DNA from: Merluccius polli
Lineage: Eukaryota > Chordata > Actinopteri > Gadiformes > Merlucciidae
Assembly (NCBI GenBank): GCA_030340625.1
Contig: JAOPHQ010005715.1
Span: 62,001 to 126,000 of the forward strand
Reading direction: 5' to 3'
Length of the DNA stretch: 64,000 nucleotides
Shown: in pieces, positions 44,501 to 54,240 of the stretch
How the letters are laid out: the number at the start of each line of letters is the position of its first letter
Numbering within the stretch: the stretch's first letter is position 1
Notes under the pieces: model-generated
Database searches by the model: none
What the model was told of the DNA's origin: nothing
The model's input: the letters and a program-made list of their open reading frames with translations, nothing else
Position numbers and translations under genes: made by a program

Positions 44501-46452
44501 TTTTGAGGTCAGTCTAAAGCAAGTTTCACGTCGAAGGGGCAAAACAGCTGACAGCTTTTTTCCCTAGCTCTATGCATACACTGGGAAGAGAGATAAAGGC
44601 AAAACTATTTAGAAATATACTGTATCTACGCAGAGGGGGACGATGCAAGGAAGAGATACGTGATTCATGTAAATCGTGGATGTTTTATAAGCCAAAATCT
44701 CATTAGTTTATCATCTACCGTCAACCGTCTAATAGGGCTGGGTGATATGGACAAATGTATTATCACGATAATTATGGGGAATTTTACATATATATATCAT
44801 GATATGCTTATGAATTCAAAATGCCATTCTAATCAGTCTAACTGAGGGTCGTTACAGTGAAGTATATGGAAATGTAACTTATGGTATCGGACTAAAACTA
44901 GTTTTCCTTTCTCACTGACGTTTCAAACCTCATATTTGATCATTTTAACGGCATATCTTCTCATCGTAATTCATTTATACTATAAAACTGTGTTTCTAGA
45001 CCTCTTAATTTCAAGACAATACAGTACCATTCAAAGACGATAAAGGATAATATTGAATTATTGCCCATCCCTACCATCTAAAATGACCTCCTCGCAGAAG
45101 AACAGCAAGGCAACATTATTTTAATTGAACCCCGCCTGGTGCCTACCGTTATGTCCTCACTACAGCACAATCCCACCCGTATTACAGATCAGATCCTTAT
45201 ACAGAGTTAACGTCATCCAGTAATTACCCTCTTCATTGGCTAATAAAATATAATATGAATCTAAACAGGCTTGGAAGTTTGTGCTGGAAGAAAATCTGAG
45301 GCATTTGACCAATTAGATTCTGAACTGCATGGGAAGCTAAACCTGTGGTTCATTCAGCCAATGCAAAATATTCCCATAAATGTGCATTCATCCAATATAG
45401 CAGCACGGCATGGTTTCCTCCTTACTGTTTGGTGACTGCCTTGTTATGTTTTTGTTTGTGGGAAAAAACAAAAATACACATGGAATACATGGCGAAGTAG
45501 AAGATCCTTTGACACAACCGTCAAAGTTGAACCAAAAAAGAATTGCTCCCACATGAGTCGTGGACAGAAAAGCAAAACAAATGCGTAGAAACGTAGATAT
45601 GAGTCACTCGTCGCTAGTGAACGTGGCGGGTGTACCCTTGTGCTGCCTGTTTAGCTCGTAATGGGGCGAAGCTGCCTTCGATACCAGAGGGGCTCTTGAT
45701 CGCGTCGGAAGCGCCGCCATACCCTCCTCCTTTGCGGGGACGGGCGGCTGCGGTGTAACGATCAAGTTTCTCCCCCAAGTGCATCTGGCAGCTCTCTTAT
45801 GCTGTTGCCCATATTTGAATATTGAATATTTAATATTTGAATTTCTGTATTTGAACAGGGACAATGTACAACAAACATTAACATTCTATACAAGGAGAGA
45901 TGTAATGTACCAGGTTTAAGCAAATTGCTATTTTTCGCCCTAATCAGATGTCTCTCTCTTGCACGATTTCCATTCCCTGTGACAGCTAGCGTGTGCTACA
46001 GATCATTAGCATGAGACAGCTCTGCAGGTGATGAAAACCCAGAGTGCCGCACAGCGTTTATTTAGCGAGCTAATGCTGCGTGGCGTCATGCAGCATGCAT
46101 TATACATCAAAGAGCTGCCGTCCTGCCGCATCGTTTCTTTCTTTAACGGCTACCGTTCCCATGTCATACCTTGACACACACACACACACACACATCCACG
46201 TCCACACACACGCACCCCTTGAGAGAGGGAGCATAGCATACAGCAGGTGATTGACAGGTTTGGACTCCAGAAGACTCGGTGAGATCGTAATCTCAGCTTT
46301 CTGCTCTGTCTGGCCGGATGAGCCGCTGGAGGAGATAATGGAGGCGACCGGTGCTCAGCAAGCCGCTGTAATTAGAACTGCAGGAAGGTGAACCTAAAGT
46401 TCTGGCGCCGCTGGAACGCCAAAAGTCTTGAGACAAGTCTGCAGCAATCGAA

Positions 46453-46526
<74 letters not shown>

Positions 46527-49500
46527 TTTTGTGTGTGTGCCCCTGTGTGTCTCTGTCCAAGTGGGATGGTGAGCCGGTCCCTGTCACCCAGGAGCAGCAA
46601 ATGGGGGTTAAGACCACGGGATCAGATGGGCTTGGGGGGAAATGAACAACCGTTTGTCCAGCCGGCTCATCTTTCGCCTACCGGCCACACTCACCCTCCA
46701 CACCTCCACCCCACCCGTGCCCCGGGAGCGTTAAATCCTTTTCTGAGAAAATTGAGATCGGTGGTCTCACCGCCAGCCCCGACCTAATTTGTGGCGAGAT
46801 GGGCACTCGGATATTCTCTCCTTTAGACATGCATGGCCGTCGTAAATCAGCCCAAAGCCAATTGTGATCTATGAGTCACTTTTTCTTTGTCAAATTTTTG
46901 GTGGGGGGTGTTATCCATGACTGGCCACCACCAGATGTGATGTCATGCGATTGGGAACGCCTCCCATTCCATTCACTTTGTATTGGACGTGAAGTGGGCG
47001 GGACAAAAGTTAAACTTCAGTTCACTTTATGCAAATGAGCATAGCATAGTGCGGTGTGCGTTTCGCCATGTGATTGGACAATCGACAATTAGTACTGGCG
47101 GACTGGTGTGTTGAACTTAATTTCCTGGTTTTAAGCACTTTTAACTCTCTGAATCAGCGACTAGAGAGTGAGGGCGAGGGGCGACCCCACACGCTGCCAA
47201 TGGCGTAGCATCGTGTCTAGTTGCTCCAAGCCGTAAGCAGGAGCTGTTTTATGGATCAGCTTCTGGTGGGTGGGAATGAAAGGCAGAGCTAATACATTTA
47301 TTAAAATCTTCATTTGGTATTCCCATTGTACAACACAAACAGGTGTGTGTGTTAGCCTGGCATCGGCGGACTCATTCGCAAATGCCTGTTAGTAGTCTGG
47401 AACCTCTCAGTTCATTTTCGATTTCCAAGGGGCGTTATCAACAGGCGCAGACCAAAATGTCTCTCAGAAGTATGGCAACACACATCTTTTTTTATCAACA
47501 AAAGCTTTAAGTGCAGTTGTTTATTCTGCTTTTAGAGAAAATGTACTGTACAGTTTGTTTAATGCTGTTGCGATAGCGGATTCAACAGACCGTTCCACGT
47601 CAGCGGCAGCCATCTTGGTTGTTTACAAAAATGCCTCAACGATGCTCCCCTGTACAGTCGTCATATAAAACCCGCCCCACATTAGATGAGCGGTTGTGAT
47701 TGGCCCGACCCCAGCCAAGTCGACTGGAAATCTGTCTGAACGGGATGTGGGCCAGACGCATCTGCCAGAGCAAATAAAACATGAGCTCGCAGATTCGTCT
47801 GGTTCCCAGGCTAGGCGTACGTGCGTGTGTGGAAGCGGTCGTGGAGAAGTGATCAGTGTATTTTTTTATTATTTCTGGACTATAGTCTCTACCTCCGTTC
47901 ACCCATTAGAATTCCCTTGAGTTTTGGTTAATTTTCCATCTCTCCGGTCTCTCACAACACCGACCCTGACCTTCACATTCACATATTTGACAGTTGTAAT
48001 TGTTCCGCATGAAAGGAGTCCCGTCCACCACAGCCACCCGCCGTGTCCACACTCCTGCCCGGCTGAGGACGTCACACAGACTGCCATTAATCCTGCCTCC
48101 ATTAATATTGACCGCGTGGTGGGAATCAATGCACCCCCTGTGAAATTATAATATTGGAAATGCATTGGAAAATGCATTGATAAATGCATTGATAAATGCA
48201 TTGGTAAATGTATGGTTCAATGCATTGGTAAATGTATGGTTCAATGCATTGAAAAATGAATTGATAAATCCCTGTGTGCCTTCCATAGGCCTCCTGTAGG
48301 AAGCGAGGCCCCACCCTGTGTTTTTTTGCATTGCATGAGTCACAAAGTCATGTATTTATTCACGTACTTATTCATGTATTTATTGACATCCTTATTCATA
48401 TTCTTATTCCTGTATTTATTCACATACTTATTCATGTTTGTGGCAGGGTTAGTCCGGCCACACGCCACCTAAGTGGCTTTCCTTGGGGCCCTCCGACACA
48501 GGACACGGGTAGATGTTGTTCAAGATGTTTATTGGAGTTTCAGGCTGGTGGTATTCGCCGAGCTGATGGTACAACTGTCATGACTGTGGCTCCTCCTCCA
48601 GTGTGTGTGTTGATGGCTGGTTTATCCTGGGTGCCATGATTGCTCATGCACCACAGGTGTGCAGCCCCACCCAGCCAGAGTCCAATCAGTGTGACTCAGG
48701 CCAGGTGAGGCTGTAAACCAGCCATCAACAGCACACACTCCACACACACCCACAATGTTCTTATTCACGTACTTATTCATGTTCCTATTCATGTATTTAT
48801 TCATGCTCCTATTCATGTGTTTATTCGCATACTTATTCATGTTCTTATTCATGTATTTATTCATGTAGTCATTCATGTTCTCATTCTCTATACTTATTTC
48901 ATTGGAACATCTTCTCGCTGTTTGAGGTACTCAGGGTTGACGGCCTGGTTGAAGGTGAAAAGTAGAAAACACATTGTTAGGAAATGACAAAGGACTGATG
49001 AAAATGGCAGCAATACAAGATACTGTATTGTGCTGGCATGCCTGCGATGCTTTCGTCCCGTACCTTGAATGAAAAACCCACGCTTGCTAAAGAGAAGCGG
49101 GACTTTACAATGTGCCCACATGATCTTTGAAAATAATAATGCATGTTATGTTCCAAGAAGAAGAATTGACATCAACTGAATTTCAATTCACTGCAATTAT
49201 TAAATAAAATAAAATAATGCTTTTACAGGACATGTTTTTTCACCTAGACAGTTTCTAAAAGTATCTAACCATTACCTGGAAGTTATTTAAAAATAATTAC
49301 TTGCTGGAACATTTCTGGATAATATTAACTTTGCAGGCAGCCTTAAGATTTCAACCAATAAAATAACACTTCCCCTGATATAAAGCCTGCAATGTTGAAA
49401 TCCTACTCCTGTGTTTTTCCTGCCCTAATTACAAGTTATTATACTTGCAAATAATATGTCACTTGTACGTCATTGTTTCCGATTGCGGGTTTAGAAGGGG

Positions 49501-50576
49501 GAAAAAAAGGGAAAATTTGGTGGTCTCGTGGGTTAAGTGCAACTTGTACTAAAGTTGCATCTAATGGCGCGCCACTTCCTTTTTCTAACTGAAAGCACTC
49601 ATGAATGTTTATACTGACGACTGCAAAAGAAAGTGAATGAAGTTGATTTTATTCTCTCAAACGGTAAATATATTTTCATACGGTATCAACATTTGTGTGA
49701 AGAATTGAATGCTGAATCCTGGCCATTGTTTTCTCCATGCCTGTTGACTGGTCGTGTTGTCGTCGTTAGAGGGATTTTCTCCTTTATTTACTTTCCCATT
49801 CTTTGGGTTTCATGAATTCCATTACTTTCCTCCCAACGCTGATTTCCCCTGACGTGCACGGCTTAAGACTTTGTGCTGGAGGGATAACGACGCATCGTTT
49901 TCAGTGGGGAATGATGCGCAAGCAAATTGGGGCACAATTTATTCATATTCATATAATGGGATAACTACTGCGCTGTACAAAAACTTGATTTATTTTTTAT
50001 ACAAAAGACTTGAAAACTTGTATATCCATGTGTTGTGAGTTTTGGTGGCCACAAAATCACACAAACAGTACTGCAAGTTACTATTTAGATAACGATAACA
50101 AGTCATGTTGTTTTCCATGGAGGGTCTTGATTTGTTTTGCTTTTTACCAAAACAGCCAGCAGCTCAACCAGTCCAGTCCAGAAAATCACTCGACTCCCCC
50201 CTTCCCCTGGCCGTTTTTTTAAAAATATATATATATATATTTCTATATCTCTATATCTCTTATTCTCTTTTTTTTTTTTTTTACAGAAAAAGTCTGTATT
50301 TTGTCTTGATTTTGTCTCTCAACAGTTTCTCCTTGCTGGTGGATTTGAGAAATCAACAACTGTGTTTTTTTCTTTCTCTCCTGTCTCTCTTTGTACCCTC
50401 CCCCCCCCCCCCCCAACCCCACACCTCTTCTCCTCTCAGGCCGCGTCTCCTTCTTTTCGTCGGGCTCGGAGAACCTGCACCGCGTGGAGCAGGTGACCTG
50501 GGGCACACGCTTCGCCATCACCGTGTCTTTCACCTGTGACCCGGCGCATGCCATCGCAGACCCCACGCTGCCCTGA
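27009..50576 (+). CDS. ogfod3: 2-oxoglutarate and iron-dependent oxygenase domain-containing protein 3, complete
   Basis: Nine exons: 27009-27076, 27475-27701, 29808-29883, 29984-30026, 31662-31726, 34578-34634, 35144-35297, 41858-41981, 50440-50576. They join in phase to 316 residues plus TGA (human 319). One hydrophobic segment at about residues 40-59 fits a single-pass type II membrane protein. The dioxygenase domain shows H227-x-D229 (in WHPHIDK), distal H285 (in ENLHRVE) and R295 ten residues later for 2-oxoglutarate. N212 and N264 are N-glycosylation sequons. The substrate is unknown in the literature I recall. Intron 1 uses a GC donor (AAAAAG then GCAAGT). Introns 5 and 8 begin with arrays of duplicated donors. 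Intron sizes are large (intron 8 is 8.5 kb) because of repeats. Head-to-head with HEXD, tail-to-tail with UTS2R. Confidence 0.95.
27077..27078 (+). promoter_or_regulatory. Non-canonical GC splice donor of OGFOD3 intron 1
   Basis: Exon 1 ends AAAAAG and the intron begins GCAAGTG; the intron ends CCCCCCAG before GGGCAATGC. No in-phase GT donor fits. AG|GCAAGT is the known consensus of GC-AG introns. Confidence 0.8.
27702..29807. other. OGFOD3 intron 2
   Basis: A GT-rich block at 28051-28095 and otherwise unique-looking sequence. Open frames at 28229-28498 and 29080-29298 have no recognisable domain. Confidence 0.4.
30549..30734. mobile_element. 186-bp nested hAT MITE with exact 8-bp duplication
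   Basis: Ends CAGTGGCGGTTCTAGA and its reverse complement (one base shorter at the right, CTAGAACCGCCACTG). The duplication AATAGCAT lies at 30541-30548 and 30735-30742. It inserted into the older hAT element 30299-30998. Its first nine bases match those of the element at 2829. Confidence 0.9.
30848..30880. repeat. G33 homopolymer
   Basis: Thirty-three consecutive G within the hAT element, flanked by two copies of a GCGCGCAATAGTAACACACC-type segment (30810 and 30927). Length in the real genome may differ because such runs assemble poorly. Confidence 0.9.
30999..31069. repeat. (AT)n microsatellite
   Basis: About 35 AT units directly after the hAT element; a related CTATAT/TA tract (30222-30296) precedes it. 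The element probably inserted into one array. Confidence 0.9.
31196..31209 (+). promoter_or_regulatory. CTCF-like motif
   Basis: CCCCTAGAGGGCAG fits the CTCF core with one mismatch (C for A at position 3). OGFOD3 intron 4; binding not shown. Confidence 0.25.
31841..33060 (-). mobile_element. Intact Tc1/mariner-type transposon
   Basis: The 30-bp terminal repeats, beginning CACTCACCGGCCACTTTATT, are exact inverted copies. TA dinucleotides flank both sides (31839-31840 and 33061-33062). It encodes a full-length transposase. The element lies within the donor-repeat array of OGFOD3 intron 5, antisense to the gene. Perfect ends and an open frame point to a recent insertion. Confidence 0.96.
31873..32913 (-). 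CDS. Tc1/mariner transposase, DD36E type, uninterrupted
   Basis: 346 residues, start MGKKGDLSDF, no stop or frameshift. An N-terminal helix-turn-helix region (about residues 7-60, with LGFSRTTISRVYREW) is followed by a second DNA-binding part with a GRKC-type linker and basic RRTLRQMGYSSRRPHR. The catalytic domain has D155 (AWSDESRF), D246 (FQQDNAPCH) and E283 (SPDLNPIEHLW). Thirty-six residues separate D246 and E283, giving DD36E, not the DD34E of classical Tc1. Cut-and-paste transposition at TA targets is the family activity. All catalytic residues are present, so activity is possible but untested. Confidence 0.93.
   Translation of the reverse strand: MGKKGDLSDFERGMVVGARWAGLSISETADLLGFSRTTISRVYREWSEKEKISSERQFCGRKCLVDARGQRRMARLVRADRKATVTQITTRYNRGMQKSISERTTRRTLRQMGYSSRRPHRVPLLSAKNRKLRLQFAQAHQNWTIEDWKNVAWSDESRFLLRHSDGRVRIWRQQHESMDPSCLVSTVQAGGGGVMVWGIFSWHTLGLLVPIEHRVKATDYLSIVADHVHPFMTTVYPSSDGYFQQDNAPCHKARIISDWFLEHDNEFTVLKWPPQSPDLNPIEHLWDVVEREIRIMDVQPTNLQQLRDAIMSIWTKLSEECFQYLVESVPRRIKAVLKAKGGPTRY
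33061..33390 (+). repeat. Degenerate repeats of the OGFOD3 exon 5 end and donor
   Basis: The exon end and donor AATATCTATAG|GTGGGCCTG at 31716-31735 recurs as AATATCTATAG|GTGGCCATG at 33095-33114 and as GATATCTATAG|GTGGGCATG at 33276-33295. Weaker copies read CCATAGGTCTCC, CTGTAGGTGGCAATG, CCATAGGTGGCATG and CTGTAGGTGGAGG. Copies alternate with ATACTGTATA-type sequence. The Tc1 element 31841-33060 splits the array. Confidence 0.75.
33595..33690. repeat. Two-copy ~55-bp direct repeat
   Basis: CGGCTCAGTGACCCGATCAT followed by ATGCACCCCCC occurs twice, near 33605 and 33653, each followed by CT-rich sequence. Confidence 0.7.
33781..34398. repeat. CTGGCTGACTGG satellite with ~265-300 bp tandem duplication
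   Basis: The sequence is built from 4-bp words (ACTG, GCTG, TTTA). A unit beginning TGGGGACACTCCTCCATCAC at 33781 recurs at 34046, and both copies end with GGCTGACTGGATGACTTACT AAT. OGFOD3 intron 5. Confidence 0.85.
34449..34550. repeat. (GT)n microsatellite before OGFOD3 exon 6
   Basis: About 50 GT/GC units end 28 bp before the exon 6 acceptor (34577). The gap has only short pyrimidine runs. Confidence 0.9.
35800..36200 (-). mobile_element. LINE fragment
   Basis: TTGTATAGCGCTTTTCTAAG TGCGCTTCACAG and, further in, GGTGGGTTTCAAACAGGAGG and CCCCGTCACCCCAGGTCCAG AGCTTGG are segments of an abundant fish LINE. No intact frame. OGFOD3 intron 7. The strand is uncertain. Confidence 0.5.
36595..36845. 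mobile_element. LINE/SINE-type repeat with B-box-like motif
   Basis: ATAATACTTTATTGATCCCA GACAGG at the left is a common fish LINE tail. It is followed by a segment related to 22931-23100, with GGGTTCAAACCCAGAACCTT and CTAACCACTAGACTACCCTG CC at the end. Confidence 0.5.
36846..38268. other. OGFOD3 intron 7, middle part
   Basis: Unique-looking sequence with an A-rich stretch near 38095-38210. No exon, RNA gene or transposon end is recognised. Confidence 0.4.
38269..38505. repeat. ~29-bp minisatellite
   Basis: About eight units of the type GGAGGATCCCCAGCAGGGGG ACCCCTATG with substitutions and one or two shortened units. It creates periodic open frames that are not genes. OGFOD3 intron 7; unlike the arrays in introns 5 and 8 it is not at a splice site. 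Confidence 0.92.
39969..40026. repeat. (CA)n microsatellite
   Basis: About 29 CA units. Confidence 0.95.
41107..41152. repeat. Perfect 21-bp hairpin with 4-base loop
   Basis: GCCATTAGCTCATCATTTGG A at 41107-41127 pairs without mismatch with 41132-41152 across the loop AAAA. It is isolated in OGFOD3 intron 7, with no flanking target duplication that I can see. Confidence 0.9.
41461..41519. repeat. (GT)n microsatellite
   Basis: About 29 GT units in OGFOD3 intron 7. Confidence 0.95.
41979..43013 (+). repeat. 25-bp minisatellite starting at the OGFOD3 exon 8 donor
   Basis: About 41 units of 25 bp. The unit reads GTTAGGTCATATGGATGTAC CTCAG; the first starts exactly at the exon 8 donor (exon ...CGCGCAG, intron GTTAGGTCAT from 41982). 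Each unit thus recreates CTCAG|GTTAGGT. Variants include CAGCTTAGG, TTTGG for TATGG, and GGATAAACC in the last units. Homogeneity in the middle (long runs of identical units) suggests recent expansion or gene conversion. Confidence 0.95.
43014..46455. other. OGFOD3 intron 8, unique-looking part
   Basis: No exon is seen. A LINE-like tail in minus orientation lies at 44232-44332, matching 21066-21146. A block near 44735-45070 (GGGCTGGGTGATATGGACAA at the left, TTGAATTATTGCCCATCCC at the right) resembles the ends of a degraded hAT-type element. The rest is not recognised. Confidence 0.4.
46456..46521. repeat. (GT)n microsatellite
   Basis: About 33 GT units in OGFOD3 intron 8. Confidence 0.95.
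47353..47813. mobile_element. Probable hAT-type MITE
   Basis: The left end TAGCCTGGCATCGGCGGAC and right end, in reverse complement TAGCCTGGGAACCAGACGAA, share TAGCCTGG and further positions. This end type is common in fish. Flanks are GT-rich and the 8-bp duplication is not clear. Non-coding. Confidence 0.55.
48150..48265. repeat. AATGCATTG-type minisatellite
   Basis: About eight degenerate units of AAATGCATTGATA or AATGTATGGTTCA. OGFOD3 intron 8. Confidence 0.85.
48332..48885. repeat. ~12-bp TTATTCATGTAT array interrupted by a transposon-like element
   Basis: Units such as TTATTCATGTAT, TTATTCACGTAC and CTATTCATG run at 48341-48438 and resume at 48755-48885 on the other side of the 316-bp element. 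Sequence on both sides belongs to the same array. Confidence 0.85.
48439..48754 (+). mobile_element. 316-bp transposon-like element, uninterrupted copy
   Basis: It starts TGTGGCAGGGTTAG and ends ACACACACCCACA; the 5-bp direct repeat ATGTT flanks it (48434-48438 and 48755-48759). It is the reverse complement of the outer element at 2717-6024 minus its two insertions. It carries inverted GATGGCTGGTTTA segments (near 48612 and 48713). It preserves the target sites for the hAT (GGTGCATG, here CATGCACC near 48645) and fold-back (TAAACC) insertions as single copies. Confidence 0.8.
48886..50439. other. OGFOD3 intron 8, 3' part
   Basis: Unique-looking AT-rich sequence ending in TA, T and C homopolymer tracts (50221-50414) that form the pyrimidine tract before exon 9. 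Confidence 0.45.
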
Positions 50577-51620
50577 TGCGTCGTCACCATGACTGCCGTG
50601 ACCTGACGACCGGCCTCGCCTTGCACACACGCCGCCCGCCCCCCTTCCTTTTCTTCCTTCTCCTCCATCGTCTCCAACTGGTCCTCTTCTTCCTCCTCCT
50701 TCTCCTCCTCCATCTCTTACCATTCCTCCTCTCCCTCCTCCTCAACCGCCAGTCCGTCCAGCCCTAAAGCACAAATAGGAGGAGGAACATGGGAGGGAGG
50801 GGGTACATAGTGAAAAGGAGAAGGAAGAGGAGGGAGAAGAAAAGGAAATAGGGGGGGGGGGGGGGGGGGGGGGGAGGAATTAGTGAGGGAGTGAATAAAA
50901 GATGACAGAGAGTCGTTAGGAAAGGGAGGAAGGGGGGAGGGAGGAGTAAGCGGAGAAGGAAAGGAAAGGAAAGGAAAAGGAGACCAGACAGGACACACAG
51001 AGTGAGAACTCTGTCTTGAATGTTCATCTACATCCCATTGCGTTTGCGATATGGTATCTTTGGTTATGATTTGTTGAGGTGTTATGAGTGATTTTATGGA
51101 TGCCAAGTCGATTATCTGATGTTTAATTCTGAAGCTTCTGGTAATAAGCCTCCTTTTTTGTAGAGTTGTTTTTTACAAGGATTTAAGGGTTGTTCTTTTT
51201 TGCCTCCTTTTTGTACACATCTTTTTTAGTACCGTCTTTGTACGCCATAGAACCACTAGTCTTAGAGTTGTTTTTTTTTCAGCCTTTCCCTACCGATTTC
51301 TACTATCTTGATTTACTTCACTCGTTGGGAAGGGCTTAGTAGAAATCGCTTCCTGCTGAAATGGTTTTTGTGAAGGAGGCAGAAATACGAGGGGTTATTT
51401 TTGTTTTGTCGCCGTTGATTTTTTTTAAACCATAGAGTTCTCTCTTCCCTCCTCAAGGTTCAGCCATCAGCGTGATATCGCAACTTGAACCCGGCATCCC
51501 AGGTCTTTTCTGGGTTAGTCAATTATCGACAAGCTCTCTCGAATTTGTACAAGAGCACTTGTCACTCTACAATGACTTCCGTGTGGACGAATTGAAATAA
51601 ATGGAGGTGAAAGTGGCTGG
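50577..51620 (+). other. OGFOD3 3' UTR
   Basis: CT-rich sequence, then a purine block with a G24 run (50851-50874), then T-rich sequence up to an AATAAA at 51596-51601. The extent is inferred from that signal. Confidence 0.55.
51596..51601 (+). terminator. OGFOD3 candidate poly(A) signal
   Basis: AATAAA 1.0 kb after the stop, followed by GT/T-rich sequence (GAGGTGAAAGTGGCTGGTCT). Confidence 0.6.
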
Positions 51621-54175
51621 TCTCTATCTTTTTTATATCATTTCAGAGATGTGTTGCTGTTCAGTGGGCCTCTAATGCATTCTCTAATTTGTTTTGTCCA
51701 AAAAATGAAAATCCATGATTGTATTTAATGATGTGTACACAGAGGTAAAATGGTGTGCTTAAATGCCGTTTTTAAACCATGCTTAAAGTTGCGTTAACTA
51801 ACATTAAAGCAACTAGCATAAAGAAATTTAGCGGACAGTGAAAAGGATCTGTGAAACGCTGTATATCCCAGGTCAGTTCCTGGTTGTTGGTATATGAATA
51901 TTCATTATTTATGTGATCTTTTAGCTGTGTACATAAACACAACCTACAGGCACGTCAGCAATTTAGTTTCAAGACACTATGGAGCCAAAAGCATGAGATG
52001 ATATGCATTCTTCTCTTGTATGTGATTCCTCAATTTAAAAAAATTATAGTCCATAGCCTTTTTACCATCTGAATTATTAGTCCGATGACAAGTCATCTTG
52101 CCAAGCTGAATGTGTTTAAGAGGTGTTTCTTCCTGCCAGCTGCCATGCTCGATATGTGCTGCCTGCTGCCTATCTTTTTGTTCTCCATGACTAAAAATAG
52201 TCCTGTGTCTGGCGCTATTTGGGGGAGCAAACACGATCAGTCGAAAACCCAAGGAGGATTTATTTTAAACTTTGATGACTTTGCCGATCTCGCACACATT
52301 ACAGATTCTCATTTCAAAAAAGGCTATTGGATTGCGAAAAATCGAAACAACGGATGATTGAACAACATCGGCACCTGGGCTTGGTGCCCTTTTAAAACTT
52401 CAATTTGACTTTTATACACGGTCAAGGCCCAACTTATTCCAAGAGTGAAACATGTCTTTTCCACACTTTTTTTTTTTTTTTTACTATTTTCCCTTTACCG
52501 CTTAAATACTGACAGCATTTTCTAAGAACGTGGGGGTCAGTCATTTTTTTAATATGTAACACCCATACTGAACACTTCTAGTGTGACTGGAATTAATAGT
52601 GCTGCTCCTCAGCTCCTTGCGATAAGCACTTGAACACTGGACTCAAATGTGTGGACACTGGTGTTTTCTCAAACCATGTCAGTGACTGTTGTTATTGCTG
52701 CTGTACAAAACACCAAGGTCTCCATTAGGAGCCATGCTTTATTACCAAGCGTAATATTGAGCGCTTCTCAGAGCAAGGATTCCTACATGACCTACGTGTG
52801 TGATTGGAACAGAATCACATCCAATTCCTGATGTAGAAATGGCCTGGGGTTTCTTTCAGGGATAACTTCCTGAGTGTAATGAAAAGCCTGACGTGCCTGT
52901 AAGGACAGACACAGCATTAACGGACCCTTGGCTCTCTGAGAAACTCTTTCAGCGTATTCATGAGAAGAACCAAGCCTGGACCACTGCTAAGAAAGTCAGC
53001 TCTGACTGACTGGTCGAGGTTCAGGTTCTTAAGAAACAAGTGTGTACAGCTTGTTTCAATAAAAGGCAAGTTGTCATCATGAATTGCCTCCCTCTAGAGA
53101 CTCTGACTTGCTATCTGAAAGAGCTGCACTATTGACTTGCTTTTATTATCACTTTGTTTCATCTGGGTCTGCACCTGTTTCTGCAGCATTTGTTGATGCT
53201 GAGACAAAAAAGGTGTCAGGGTTAGTCACCCTTATCTGTGTCCTCAGGACCCTTACTTCATTCAGCTTTCAAATGATTTCCTTGCTGAGCCCCTTAGGTA
53301 CACCGTTTCACCTCACCCTATAGTGTCGTCCCACAGCTTACGTTCTGGTGATCCTAGTACTTTAGTCACTTTCACAGAATACAAGTCAATGGGGAAAGCT
53401 GTGATTAAAACTGATGCTGGTCAATGTAACTATCTCGCCTCATCGGGATTTCTTACCTGAACTTTTTGTTGTTGTATGTTGTTCACTGTATGTTTTATTG
53501 TATTCGGCTGCTGTCTTGGCAGGGTCTTTTTTGTAAAAGAGATGTTTAACCTCAATGAGCCCAACCTGGTTAAATAAAGGTTAAATAAAAAAAGAATTAA
53601 CTTAATTAAAAAAGAAAAGGTGTTATAATTACAAGCCAAGTTAAACAAAAAGCCCCAACTCAAATGGAGCATAAGAGAATTTGTTCAGTTTCCCAGAAAT
53701 TGAGGCAAATGAATTGTTCAGCAAGGGACTATTAACTACATGTCCATCAAATACACCAAGAGTTAGCCCGAGAAAGAGCACGTCGTCCTTCCATTCAATT
53801 TCATTCAAGAGCTCCAAAAAAGACTTGGTATTGGGAGCACGTTTAAAAAAAGTAATTGTTTATAGAGGCTCAGTCAGCGCCGTGGGAGGAGCTCACCAGG
53901 TTTTGTCAATACACCTCGAAGGGAGGAGGCGATATCAACGCAGCCTGTTTCTGCAGGATGCACTCGCATGTTGGCACAGCACTATCTCACTGTTCCTGCT
54001 CACAGCTCGATATAGGCTGAGAGTCATGAATTTGCAAGAAGAAGAAGAAGATCCTCAAAGTTTGTGAACACCAGTACTTGAAATCGATGCTATCAAGTCA
54101 GGAATGTTTGAAGAATCGCTGTGTTTGTAAAAAAAACAAGATATAGAAAAAGTGGGCAAGGTTTACAGATGTGTT

Positions 54176-54240
<65 letters not shown>

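Noticed and set aside
53681..54067. 128-codon plus-strand frame
   Set aside because: No domain, splice context or family resemblance; it begins next to a LINE-like tail.
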